Shown one piece after another: positions 8,475 through 15,981 of a DNA stretch of 64,000 nt; position 1 is the stretch's first letter, and each line of letters starts with the position of its first letter. Source of the DNA: Elusimicrobiota bacterium (GTDB taxonomy: Bacteria; Elusimicrobiota; Elusimicrobia; UBA1565; UBA9628); NCBI GenBank assembly GCA_016194705.1, contig JACQAZ010000011.1, positions 1-64,000 of the forward strand, in the 5' to 3' direction. Under the pieces are notes generated by a model, which made no database searches, had not been told where the DNA came from, and saw only the letters and a program-made list of their open reading frames with translations. Made by a program: the position numbers and the translations under genes.

Positions 8475-8503
8475 TTGACAATATATAACTTATAAGTTAC
8501 ACT
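8475..8503 (+). promoter_or_regulatory. Promoter with 14-bp palindromic operator upstream of the HigBA-type pair
   Basis: TTGACA (8475-8480), 17-bp spacer, TACACT (8498-8503). The perfect palindrome TAACTTATAAGTTA (8486-8499) fills the spacer and touches the -10, a typical place for an antitoxin autorepressor. Oddly, the -10 abuts the annotated ATG at 8504, so this start, this -10 or the initiation point needs revision. Confidence 0.6.
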
Positions 8504-8833
8504 ATGCCCAATACAATACTAGAGCTCAGGCGATACCGCACAGCAGACGGTCGGGTGCCATTTTCCGAATGGTTCGCCTCTTTGGACGGCCCCACGACGG
8601 CTCGCGTTTCCGCGTATAAAGACCGCATGCAGGCCGGTCGCTGGGGAGATTCCCGATTCGTCGGCGAAGGGGTCTGGGAGCTCAAGATCGACTTCGGACC
8701 CGGTTACCGGATCTACTATCTGCGAGACGGCCGGGCGGTCGTCATCTTGCTTTGCGGCGGGGACAAAGGATCGCAGCAGTCGGACATCCGTCAAGCTCAC
8801 GAGTTCGCCGCGGATTATCGGAGGCGCCGATGA
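8504..8833 (+). CDS. HigB/RelE-type toxin (phage Gp49-like, addiction module killer family)
   Basis: A 109-aa protein with the RelE-superfamily hallmarks of the HigB/Gp49 branch: ELRRYRTADGRVPFSEWF, then GVWELKIDFGPGYRIYYL and LLCGGDKGSQQSDI. Members are mRNA interferases acting at the ribosome. The toxin precedes its antitoxin with an ATGA overlap, the usual higBA order. The ATG directly follows a -10-like hexamer; no downstream start preserves the first beta-strand, so the ATG at 8504 is kept. Confidence 0.85.
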   Translation: MPNTILELRRYRTADGRVPFSEWFASLDGPTTARVSAYKDRMQAGRWGDSRFVGEGVWELKIDFGPGYRIYYLRDGRAVVILLCGGDKGSQQSDIRQAHEFAADYRRRR

Positions 8834-9147
8834 AAAGAGATCTGCCTTATGTTTCGGATGAAGAGGAACAGCTTCGGGAGTTCCGAAAGGACCCGAATCG
8901 GGCGACGGCTTACCTCAATGCCTGCATCCAAGTGGCCTTCGAGGAAAACGATCCCGAGCTAGTGCTCACCGCTCTGGCAAAAGTGGCCAAGGCGCATGGT
9001 ATAACCCAGGTGGCAAAATCGGTGGCCGTCAAGCGTGAAAGCCTCCATCGGATGCTCTCCAGGAGGGGCAATCCGGAATGGAACAGCATGTTCCGGGTCT
9101 TCAAGGCCCTCCACCTTCGCGTCAAACTCGAACTCGTGCCGGCTTAG
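8830..9147 (+). CDS. HigA-like HTH antitoxin (addiction module antidote family)
   Basis: A 105-aa partner of the preceding toxin. The C-terminal half is an XRE/Cro-type helix-turn-helix (VAKAHGITQVAKSVAVKRES, then LHRMLSRRGNPEWNSMFRVF), the pattern of the 'putative addiction module antidote' family. It should neutralise the toxin and bind the palindrome at 8486-8499 to repress the operon. The ATG overlaps the toxin stop (ATGA); an earlier in-frame start would be inside the toxin gene and is not supported. Confidence 0.85.
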   Translation: MKRDLPYVSDEEEQLREFRKDPNRATAYLNACIQVAFEENDPELVLTALAKVAKAHGITQVAKSVAVKRESLHRMLSRRGNPEWNSMFRVFKALHLRVKLELVPA

Positions 9148-9169
9148 CGGAACACCGCAGGGATTTCGA

Positions 9170-9199
9170 TTGGACAACCCGAGCCATTATCGCTAAACT
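9170..9199 (+). promoter_or_regulatory. Promoter of the SDR gene, leaderless type
   Basis: TTGGAC (9170-9175), 18-bp spacer, TAAACT (9194-9199), then 6 nt to the ATG at 9206. No Shine-Dalgarno sequence fits between. Confidence 0.55.
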
Positions 9200-9205
9200 T
9201 TTTGC

Positions 9206-9982
9206 ATGAACCTTTCCAACAACACGGTCCTCATCACCGGCGGCGCCAGCGGCATCGGCTTCGAGCTGGCCAGACAGCTGAGCGCGCGCGGCAACAAGAT
9301 CGTCATCACGGGGCGCGACCAGGCCAGGCTCGACAAGGCCCTGCAGCAGCTCCCGGACGCCGACGCCGTGCGCAGCGACGTCAGCAGCGTCAAGGACATC
9401 GAGCTGCTCTTCGAGCGGATCGCCCGCGATTCCCCCGAGACCAACGTGCTGATCAACAACGCGGGGATCATGCGCGACATCAACCTGCACGACGACGCGG
9501 TGGGCGTCGAGGACATCACGCGCGAGATCGACATCAACTTGAGCGGCACGATCCGGATGGTCAAGAAATTCCTGCCCCATTTGAAGACCAAGCCCGCCGC
9601 CGCCATCGTGAATGTCTCCTCGGGCCTCGCGTTCGTGCCTCTGCCGATCTCGCCGGTCTATTGCGCGACGAAAGCCGCGCTCCATTCCTTCACGCAATCT
9701 CTGCGCGTGCAGCTCCAGAAAACGAAGGTCAAGGTCTTCGAGTTGGCGCCGCCTGCGACCGAGACCGATTTGCTGCGCCACGGCGATCCGCAGGACCTCA
9801 AGGGAGTCTCGATCATGTCCGTCGAGGACATGGTCTCGGCCGCGCTCAAGGGCATGGAGAAAGACCAGCTCGAGATCCGCCCGGGCCAAGCCAACCAACT
9901 GAAATTCATGAGCCGCCTGGCCCCCGAGTTCATCCTCAAGCAGCTGAGCCGGCCCGTCGAGCGCATGCTCTCCAATAGCTAA
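9206..9982 (+). CDS. Short-chain dehydrogenase/reductase (DltE-like)
   Basis: A 258-aa classical SDR. The NAD(P)-binding TGGASGIG (residues 11-18), NNAG (85-88), catalytic Ser in NVSSG and YCATK (Tyr153, Lys157) are all intact. The sequence style (NAGIMRDINLHD, FVPLPISPVYCATKAALHSF) is that of DltE-like oxidoreductases, whose physiological substrate is generally unknown. Stands alone between the toxin-antitoxin pair and a bidirectional terminator. Confidence 0.85.
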   Translation: MNLSNNTVLITGGASGIGFELARQLSARGNKIVITGRDQARLDKALQQLPDADAVRSDVSSVKDIELLFERIARDSPETNVLINNAGIMRDINLHDDAVGVEDITREIDINLSGTIRMVKKFLPHLKTKPAAAIVNVSSGLAFVPLPISPVYCATKAALHSFTQSLRVQLQKTKVKVFELAPPATETDLLRHGDPQDLKGVSIMSVEDMVSAALKGMEKDQLEIRPGQANQLKFMSRLAPEFILKQLSRPVERMLSNS

Positions 9983-9988
9983 AAAGAA

Positions 9989-10019
9989 ACGGCCCCGCGC
10001 TTACCGAGCGCGGGACCGT
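9989..10019. terminator. Bidirectional intrinsic terminator
   Basis: The stem CGGCCCCGCGCT / AGCGCGGGACCG (one mismatch, 5-nt loop) is flanked by AAAAAGAAA on the left and TCTTCCTTT on the right. It can terminate the SDR gene on the plus strand and the secreted-protein operon on the minus strand. Confidence 0.75.
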
Positions 10020-10038
10020 CTTCCTTTCGAACGGACCG

Positions 10039-11646
10039 TCAGTTGGGCAAGCTGACCGAGTTGCCCCCGCCGCGGTTGATGTAAGCCCCCGAGCTCAGCT
10101 TGCTGCCGACGCGCTTGAAGCCCCAGCTCTCGATGTAGGCCCTTACCCCCGTCGTGGTCGGCGGGTTGGAGCCCCCCGAAGCGGCCGCGCTGAGATCGAC
10201 GACCTGCTGCGGGCTCTTGGCCTTGGCCACCTTCACGTCGATGGGCCCGTTGAACAGCGTCGAGTAGTTGTGCTTGGTGGTCTTGATGAACAGAATCTTG
10301 CCGGTGTAGGTCACGTCCTTCTTGACCACGGCCGTGACTTGCAGGCTCTCGCCGTCGTAGAAGTTCGCGCGCTCGTCGTTGATGACGAGCTCGAGCTTCC
10401 CGCCGTTGCTGCGCAGATACGCCGAGACCTTGTCGGCCTCGGGCGCCTGGCTGATCTTGGCTCCCGCCGTGATCGTCCAGCTCTCGCTGTTGGCCTGGCG
10501 GTCGTCCAAGCCCACCTTGTACTGGAAGAGCCTCTGCGCGAGGTCGTAGGTGATCTTGCTGCCGTCGTAATAGATGGTCACCCCGTCCTCGACGCCGGTC
10601 TCCCAAGGCAGGATCCCGTCGACCGTGCTGAGGTCGAACGCCGCGTAGACCGTTGCGACCCGCGGCCTGCCGTACTCCCGCGGGAGCCGTATGCAGCGCG
10701 CGTCGTAATGGTCGAAGTTCTCTTCCCAATGCGAGCCGTAGAACCCCCCGTCGACCCAGTCGTACCGGTAGACGTCTTGGTAGTAGCACTCCTTGAGGTC
10801 GCGGTAGACCTGGCTCGTCAGCGTGCGCTGCTGGGGCCTCACGTTCTTGTCGGAGGCTTTCCAGTTGATGCGCGCGGTGTCGGTCTCGCGGACCCAGCCG
10901 TTGGTGAACACGTCCGACCAGCGCGCCCAGCCGCTGTAAAGGTAGAAGCGGTCATCGGAGATGCGCCGCGTGAAGGTCCGATCGTAGTCGTTGGGCAGGG
11001 CCTGCCACCACTCGTAGGTGTTGAAGTCGGTGTTCCACCAGTTCGGAGGAGGAGGCGCGAAGCGCTGGCGCCAGACCGGCGCCGGCCGCGAGGGCGGCGT
11101 CGAGGGAGGAGTCCCGGTCTGGGGTCCGCCCGATCCCGGAGGTCCGCCGCGCTGGGGCTCCTGACCGCTTCCCGGAGGCCCGCCCTGGCTGCCGGGAGGC
11201 CCGGACTGGACCTTCCGGAGCTTGGCGCCTTTGATGAGGCCCCCCATCGTCATGATCGCAGGAGCGAGGACTCCATCCGAATGCGCTCCCGCGTTGTCGA
11301 AGTTGACGACGGCCGCGACTGTGTTTTCCCTATTGATGGGAGCGGCCTCGCCCGAGACCACGATCTTCGCGCCGCTGATGATCCCGTTGGCGCCGTCCGT
11401 AGCGGCCGGCTGGACCTTGTAGCCCCGGAAAACGCCTTCCGGGAAGTAGGCCGCCTTGAGCTTCGTCCAAACGCCAGCGGGCAAGGTCAGCGTCCCTTCA
11501 ACGGCCGCGCAGACGAGAGTCGCGTCCTGCGCCGCCGCCTTGAGTTCCGCGCAGGCCTGCTCCGCCGTGACCGGCGCGGCGTAGGCCCGCGGGATGGCGA
11601 TGCTCAACAGCATCGCCGCCGTCAAGAACCTTCTATAAGTTTTCAT
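10039..11646 (-). CDS. Secreted protein of unknown function with Gly/Pro-rich linker
   Basis: A 535-aa protein not recognised. It has a signal peptide (MKTYRRFLTAAMLLSIAIPRAYA), an N-terminal globular part (about 24-145), a low-complexity Gly/Pro/Ser/Gln linker (about 147-195) with PPGSGG-like repeats, and a Trp/Tyr/Asp-rich C-terminal region (NWWNTDFNTYEWWQ, GSHWEENFDHYDARC). The latter contains four widely spaced Cys that could form disulfides. It follows a second secreted protein by 29 bp, so the two are probably one operon. The aromatic-rich part could bind carbohydrate, but this is speculation. Confidence 0.7.
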   Translation of the reverse strand: MKTYRRFLTAAMLLSIAIPRAYAAPVTAEQACAELKAAAQDATLVCAAVEGTLTLPAGVWTKLKAAYFPEGVFRGYKVQPAATDGANGIISGAKIVVSGEAAPINRENTVAAVVNFDNAGAHSDGVLAPAIMTMGGLIKGAKLRKVQSGPPGSQGGPPGSGQEPQRGGPPGSGGPQTGTPPSTPPSRPAPVWRQRFAPPPPNWWNTDFNTYEWWQALPNDYDRTFTRRISDDRFYLYSGWARWSDVFTNGWVRETDTARINWKASDKNVRPQQRTLTSQVYRDLKECYYQDVYRYDWVDGGFYGSHWEENFDHYDARCIRLPREYGRPRVATVYAAFDLSTVDGILPWETGVEDGVTIYYDGSKITYDLAQRLFQYKVGLDDRQANSESWTITAGAKISQAPEADKVSAYLRSNGGKLELVINDERANFYDGESLQVTAVVKKDVTYTGKILFIKTTKHNYSTLFNGPIDVKVAKAKSPQQVVDLSAAASGGSNPPTTTGVRAYIESWGFKRVGSKLSSGAYINRGGGNSVSLPN

Positions 11647-11675
11647 TCTGTCTCCCTAAGTTGTCTCGTTGGTTC

Positions 11676-12974
11676 CTATATCTCGGAGCGGCCCTTGAGC
11701 CACGAGATGATCCAGCCGAAGATCGTCTGGGCATCCAGCTGGTTGGCCTGGTTGTTTGCCTTGCCGTCGGCGCCGTAGACCTTGTACGCCTCGCGGTCGT
11801 AAGTGGCCTTGTCGATGCGCGGCACGTTCGACGGGATCGGCTGTCCGTTGCGGGGGTCGTTGGGACGGTAGAACTTGCCGTCGTAGAGCTCCCACAGCGT
11901 GTACTGGAAGGCCGGATTGCTCGCTTCCTTCGGAGCCGTCCAGTCCCGGGCCCAAGCCATGAACTTGCTGTCGATGAAGTGCCCGGCGTTGCGGCCGACG
12001 TTGGCCGCGGCGTCGCGCGCCGCGATCACCAGCTGCTCGAACCAGCCCCAGGCGACGTAGCTCTTCGCGTCGTTGGCGGTCTGGCGGAAGTCCTTGTCGG
12101 TCGCCCAGGACCGCGTGGTCCCGTTCGTGAGGTCGACGAAGACCTTGACGAGGTTCATGACCGAGGCGGCGAGCTTTTCGGCGGACGCCGGTATGCTCGC
12201 GTACCAATCGCTCGAGAAGACCTGCTCGCGAGCGATGACGGACGCGATGAACTCCCAAGGCGCGCCGCGGTACTCGTCCTGCCATTTGCCGTTGAAGCGG
12301 TTGAGCAGGTCATGGCTGAGCACGATGACAGGCCGCTGAGAGCGATCCCAGCCCGAGGAGGCCAGAGCCCCGCCCGCGAGATTGGTGCTCATGAGGAAGT
12401 AGCCGCCCTTGCGGTCGAACTCCGAGTTGAGCGCGCTGAAGGCCTGGCTCTTTTGGGAAGCCCAGCCGCGCGCCGCCGTGATCTTGGCGCTCTCGTTGTA
12501 TGACGGGCCGTAATAACCGGAACCGTCGACCGGAGCGAATTCCTTGCCGCCGTCGTAGATCCGCGCGCCCTGCGACCAGCCCGGGCCGCCTTGGGGACCG
12601 GAGAAGCTCGCGGCGAGCCGCTCGCCTTGGCCGAGGCCGGCTTCGCCTTCGCGGCCGACCTGCAGGCGTCCGATCTCGGGAGCGGTCGGGATCAAGCCCG
12701 GCGCGCCATGGGGGAGGATCGCTTCGGGGCCGACGAGCTCGGTTCCCGGGATCATGCCGGTTGGCACGACCTCCAAGGAGCCCGGCACGGCGAGTCCGGG
12801 CATCGAGGCGGAGGGCAGGCCCTCGAAGCCTTTGCCCAGGACTTCGGGCGTCGAAGCGGTCTTGATCGCTCCGATCTGGGAGATGCCGGCGGGACGGCCG
12901 GCTTCAAACTGAACGGCGTGGGAATTTGCGGCCAGGACCGCCAGGACGGCGGCCAGGAGCTTCACTGTCTTCAT
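11676..12974 (-). CDS. Secreted protein of unknown function, first gene of a two-gene operon
   Basis: A 432-aa protein with a signal peptide (MKTVKLLAAVLAVLAANSHA). A Pro/Gly-rich low-complexity stretch to about residue 145 is followed by a helical, Trp/Phe-rich domain (YGPSYNESAKI, VIVLSHDLLNRF, SWATDKDFRQ, FIDSKFMAWARDW). No catalytic signature is recognised. The downstream secreted protein at 10039-11646 shares the signal-peptide and low-complexity-linker architecture, suggesting joint export or assembly. The promoter is not clear; a TTGACA sits only 22 nt before the ATG. Confidence 0.68.
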   Translation of the reverse strand: MKTVKLLAAVLAVLAANSHAVQFEAGRPAGISQIGAIKTASTPEVLGKGFEGLPSASMPGLAVPGSLEVVPTGMIPGTELVGPEAILPHGAPGLIPTAPEIGRLQVGREGEAGLGQGERLAASFSGPQGGPGWSQGARIYDGGKEFAPVDGSGYYGPSYNESAKITAARGWASQKSQAFSALNSEFDRKGGYFLMSTNLAGGALASSGWDRSQRPVIVLSHDLLNRFNGKWQDEYRGAPWEFIASVIAREQVFSSDWYASIPASAEKLAASVMNLVKVFVDLTNGTTRSWATDKDFRQTANDAKSYVAWGWFEQLVIAARDAAANVGRNAGHFIDSKFMAWARDWTAPKEASNPAFQYTLWELYDGKFYRPNDPRNGQPIPSNVPRIDKATYDREAYKVYGADGKANNQANQLDAQTIFGWIISWLKGRSEI

Positions 12975-13123
12975 TCAGAGACCTCGCTGTCAAGCAATGA
13001 TGAGGATCACTAGGCGACGGACCATCGTAATTTTTTCCGGGCCTAGGCAGGGAGTGTCTTTCGTCCCATGTCGCGCGCGGCGAATGGCCCAGATGAAAAT
13101 GGGCCTGTCGTTCTGTCTCGGGG

Positions 13124-13152
13124 TTGCCCCGAGGGCCGTCTCCTGCTAAACT
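13124..13152 (+). promoter_or_regulatory. Promoter of the 13159 gene, leaderless type
   Basis: TTGCCC (13124-13129), 17-bp spacer, TAAACT (13147-13152), 6 nt, ATG at 13159. The -35 region overlaps a small CTCGGGG/CCCCGAG hairpin. Confidence 0.55.
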
Positions 13153-13158
13153 AGCGTC

Positions 13159-13632
13159 ATGAGGGTCCTCCTTGCCGTTCTGTTGGGAACAGGGTTGGCC
13201 GCCGAAGCGCCGGGCCTTTTCACTTTGCGCGACAGCCTCGAGCACTGCGAGAAGATGGCGTATCTCACGCCGGCCGCCGAGGAGGCCGTGTTCGTCGGCG
13301 AGAAGAGCTTCGCCGCCGAGCCGATGCAAGCCGGCATGGCGGCCGCGATCAAGCTGACCTTCCTCAACGGCAAGCTGGCCAAGATCGTTTGGACTTTCAA
13401 ACCCGAGGTCTCGACCGCGAAGAATTGGAAGCTCATGATCGACCTGCGCCGCAAGCAGCACGACAGCCTGGACACCTGCTACGGCGCCGGCAAGGACTGC
13501 TGGGAATGGGCGGGGCCCGACATCGCCGAGCGCTTGATCTACGATCCCGACAAGCCCGCGATCACCTCGACGCTCATCGACCGCGACGCCTACAAGAAAG
13601 CAGTCAGCAAGAAACGCAAGCCCCGACCTTAA
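13159..13632 (+). CDS. Small exported protein of unknown function
   Basis: A 157-aa protein with a short hydrophobic N-terminus (MRVLLAVLLGTGLAAEA) that looks like a signal peptide. The body is a single domain with three Cys (SLEHCEKM, LDTCYGAGKDCWEW), the last two about eight residues apart, and a basic tail KKRKPRP. The order of strands and helices (AIKLTFLNGKLAKIVWTF) suggests a small alpha/beta fold; no family recognised. It ends in a 4-bp convergent overlap with the phosphodiesterase gene. Confidence 0.65.
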   Translation: MRVLLAVLLGTGLAAEAPGLFTLRDSLEHCEKMAYLTPAAEEAVFVGEKSFAAEPMQAGMAAAIKLTFLNGKLAKIVWTFKPEVSTAKNWKLMIDLRRKQHDSLDTCYGAGKDCWEWAGPDIAERLIYDPDKPAITSTLIDRDAYKKAVSKKRKPRP

Positions 13633-14603
13633 GGCGCGCGGTGGCGCAGAAGGATGTAGCTCTCCTCGAGGCCCCAGTGATCGGAGAGGGGCTTGCCGTT
13701 GTGAGGTTCCCGGAAGGTCTGAGCGACGCGCGTGGGCTTGAGCGAGCCTTGGCGCCCAGGGATGTAGAACTGGTGGTCCACCGAATCCTTCAGAACGGCG
13801 CGCGGGTCGTCGCCCGCGCAATCCCCGGAGGCCGCGCAGGACTTCTCCGAATTTGAGGCGCCGACGAGCCGCTCGAAGAGCGCCGAATCCTCGCCGGGAT
13901 AAGTGAAGTTGAAGTCGGCGGCCATGACCGCGGGGACCGCGGGATCGCGCGTGCGCCGCACGAAGGCCGCGAAGTCCTTGATCTGGGCCATGCGCGCCTT
14001 GCGCGAGTCCGCCGGCTTGGCGGGCGGCTCGTCGGCGTTCATGTGCGTCGTGTAGACGTCGAGCGTCTGGGATAGCTCGGGCACGACGACGCGCACATGA
14101 AGGGCGCCCTTGGTGGCCACGCAGTCCCAGCCCGTGCATTCTTTGTAAGCGATGGTCTCGGAGGCGACGACCGGAAACTCGCTCAAGATATAGATGCCTG
14201 AACCGCCGAGCTTGGGGAACTTGGCGCCGCCGCCTTTGACGACGTAGGGATAGCCGGACTCGGTGGCGGTCCGGGCGGAGAGCCCGTGCCAGGCTTCTTG
14301 TATGGCGACGATCTGGGGGCCGCTGCCGCTCGCGCGCGCCTCGCGCAGGCGCCGCGCGATCTCGCGGTAGCGTCCCAGGGACTGCGCCTGGATTTGTTCG
14401 TCCTGAGCGGTCAAAGTGGGAGAGATGCCGTGGACGTTGTAGGTCAGCACGCGCAGGACCCACGGGCCTTGGGAGGGCGGACGCGCGGGCGCATGGAACA
14501 CGGCCGCGCGCAAACCGTCGAGCTCCGGAGAGTTTTTGTCGAGGAAGTCCCCTCCCCGGGCGGAGGGTTGAAGAAGGGCCAGCAGCAAGAGCATGATGTT
14601 CAT
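13629..14603 (-). CDS. Secreted endonuclease/exonuclease/phosphatase-family (sphingomyelinase-like) hydrolase
   Basis: A 324-aa protein with a short signal peptide. EEP-fold motifs are in order: LTYNVHGISP, IVAIQEAWHG (catalytic Glu), YTTHMNADEP, MAADFNFTY, SVDHQFYI and the final KPLSDHWGL (catalytic Asp-His). The secreted location and HMNA/SDHW style resemble bacterial neutral sphingomyelinase/phosphodiesterases more than DNA repair enzymes. It is divergent from a phospholipase C-like gene 124 bp away, so both may act on phospholipids. Confidence 0.85.
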   Translation of the reverse strand: MNIMLLLLALLQPSARGGDFLDKNSPELDGLRAAVFHAPARPPSQGPWVLRVLTYNVHGISPTLTAQDEQIQAQSLGRYREIARRLREARASGSGPQIVAIQEAWHGLSARTATESGYPYVVKGGGAKFPKLGGSGIYILSEFPVVASETIAYKECTGWDCVATKGALHVRVVVPELSQTLDVYTTHMNADEPPAKPADSRKARMAQIKDFAAFVRRTRDPAVPAVMAADFNFTYPGEDSALFERLVGASNSEKSCAASGDCAGDDPRAVLKDSVDHQFYIPGRQGSLKPTRVAQTFREPHNGKPLSDHWGLEESYILLRHRAP

Positions 14604-14615
14604 GAAGCCAGCATA
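14604..14615 (-). promoter_or_regulatory. Leaderless-type -10 element of the EEP hydrolase gene
   Basis: On the minus strand TATGCT (14615-14610) is followed by GGCTTC and the ATG at 14603. Confidence 0.45.
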
Positions 14616-14699
14616 CCAAGCTCTCCGACGGCCGTCAATTGAAATCGGGCCGAAAGGCCCAGCCCGGAGCTAGGACCTCTGGACTATCTCGTCGGGGCT

Positions 14700-14714
14700 A
14701 TGGCATAATCGGCC
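14700..14714 (+). promoter_or_regulatory. -10 region of the phospholipase C-like gene
   Basis: CATAAT (14704-14709) lies within ATGGCATAATCGGCC, a 15-mer repeated exactly at 56479-56493 before def. Here it is followed by a GGAGG ribosome site (TTGGAGGCGCTCC) and the ATG at 14728, so this mRNA has a short leader. Confidence 0.5.
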
Positions 14715-14727
14715 TTGGAGGCGCTCC

Positions 14728-15981
14728 ATGAAACCCACGTCCATCTCGAAGGCTTTTCTCGGATTATTCCTGGCCTGTCCGCTCCGCGCGACGGGCCTTC
14801 AAGAGACCTATTTCGGCGCGGGGTGGGCCAAGACCGCGCCCGACGCGGCACCCCCGGATCCCGCCTCGATCCCCGGTCCGCCCCCCGTAGGCGACCTGCA
14901 CAACCCGGTCGCGCACATGGACATCACGCTCAAGGCCTACCAAGTCTACGCCGCTCGCTACGGCGGCGGCGAGCTCGAACGCTACATCGGCTCCGCCGAC
15001 GGCGACAACCCCGCCGCCGAGGACGACGGCAACGTCGTCGCCGGCTCATTCGACGAGGACAAGAGCTTCAAGAACCCCTGGAACGACCTGTTCCCGATGG
15101 CCCGCCACTTCTGGGACTGCCGGCAAGGCTATTACAAGGGCTGGAACGGCTACGACAGCTCGGTCAACCGCGCCCATAAGTATTGGTCGGGCGGCTACGG
15201 CATCGAGGGCCAGTACGACTCGGGCTGGGAGAAAAAGGGCGCGAGGGGCGAAGGCGTGCTCGGGCTTTACGGCAAGGGCGACAAGGCCAAGGCCTACTGG
15301 TATCTCGGACATGTCGCCCATCTTTTGGAGGACCTGACCGTTCCGGCCCACGCGCTGCTCTTCACCCACGTCGGCGAGGGCACCGACATGTACGAGAGCT
15401 ACATGGCGCATCACTTCAAGGAATGGACGCCCGCCGCGGGGACCGACGTCGAGTCCTTCGGCACTCTCTTGGAACTCTTCTCCAAGACGGGCGACATCAC
15501 CAACGACTTCGACGCGGGCCACGGCCCCGGAGACGCGGGAGCCGACGGCAAGAAGGATGAGGGCGCCCGCCGCGCCGGAGGCTTCACCGAGGCCGCGCTC
15601 AAGGAAGAGGGCGCGGTGCTCATGCCGCTGGCCTACCGGCGCGTGGCGGCCCTGTTCCTCTACTTCTTCAAGCAGCTCGACCACGCGCCGCCCAAGGTCA
15701 CGCTCGCCGAGCCGGTCTCCTTGAGCTCGGACGTCCTGCTCGAAGCGTCCGCCGTCGACGAGCAAAGCGGGGTCGACCGTCTCGGCTACCGCTTCCAGGT
15801 CCGTGAAGACAAGGTCTGGCGCGATCTATCCCCCGCGCCGACCGGTCCTTACGCTCGCTTCTTCGGCGAGCCGGGACGGCTCTACGAGTTCCGCGCCTCC
15901 GCCGTCGACGCCGCCGGCAACCGCGCCTTCTCAGCCGCCAGGGCCTGGCGCGCGGGCCCGCTGTCCGTCGCCCGGCGCTAG
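14728..15981 (+). CDS. Zinc-dependent phospholipase C / P1-nuclease-like secreted protein
   Basis: A 417-aa protein with a signal peptide. Residues about 50-320 are an all-helical domain with the metal-ligand pattern of the PLC/S1-P1 nuclease fold: HNPVAHMDIT, MARHFWDC and YLGHVAHLLEDLTVPAHALL (His-x3-His-x3-Asp style). The C-terminal ~100 residues form an Ig-like domain (PPKVTLAEPVSLSSDVLLEA, YEFRASAVDAAGN). Predicted extracellular or periplasmic phosphodiesterase. The 3' end overlaps the convergent rtcB by a shared CTAG. Confidence 0.75.
   Translation: MKPTSISKAFLGLFLACPLRATGLQETYFGAGWAKTAPDAAPPDPASIPGPPPVGDLHNPVAHMDITLKAYQVYAARYGGGELERYIGSADGDNPAAEDDGNVVAGSFDEDKSFKNPWNDLFPMARHFWDCRQGYYKGWNGYDSSVNRAHKYWSGGYGIEGQYDSGWEKKGARGEGVLGLYGKGDKAKAYWYLGHVAHLLEDLTVPAHALLFTHVGEGTDMYESYMAHHFKEWTPAAGTDVESFGTLLELFSKTGDITNDFDAGHGPGDAGADGKKDEGARRAGGFTEAALKEEGAVLMPLAYRRVAALFLYFFKQLDHAPPKVTLAEPVSLSSDVLLEASAVDEQSGVDRLGYRFQVREDKVWRDLSPAPTGPYARFFGEPGRLYEFRASAVDAAGNRAFSAARAWRAGPLSVARR

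Noticed and set aside
13090-13139. GGCCCA/TGGGCC and CTCGGGG/CCCCGAG hairpins as a riboswitch
   Set aside because: They lie upstream of, or within, the promoter of a gene whose transcript seems leaderless, so they would not be in its mRNA.
12904-14619. 571-codon minus-strand open frame across the EEP gene and the 13159 gene
   Set aside because: Out of frame with the clear EEP motifs; composition is shadow-like.
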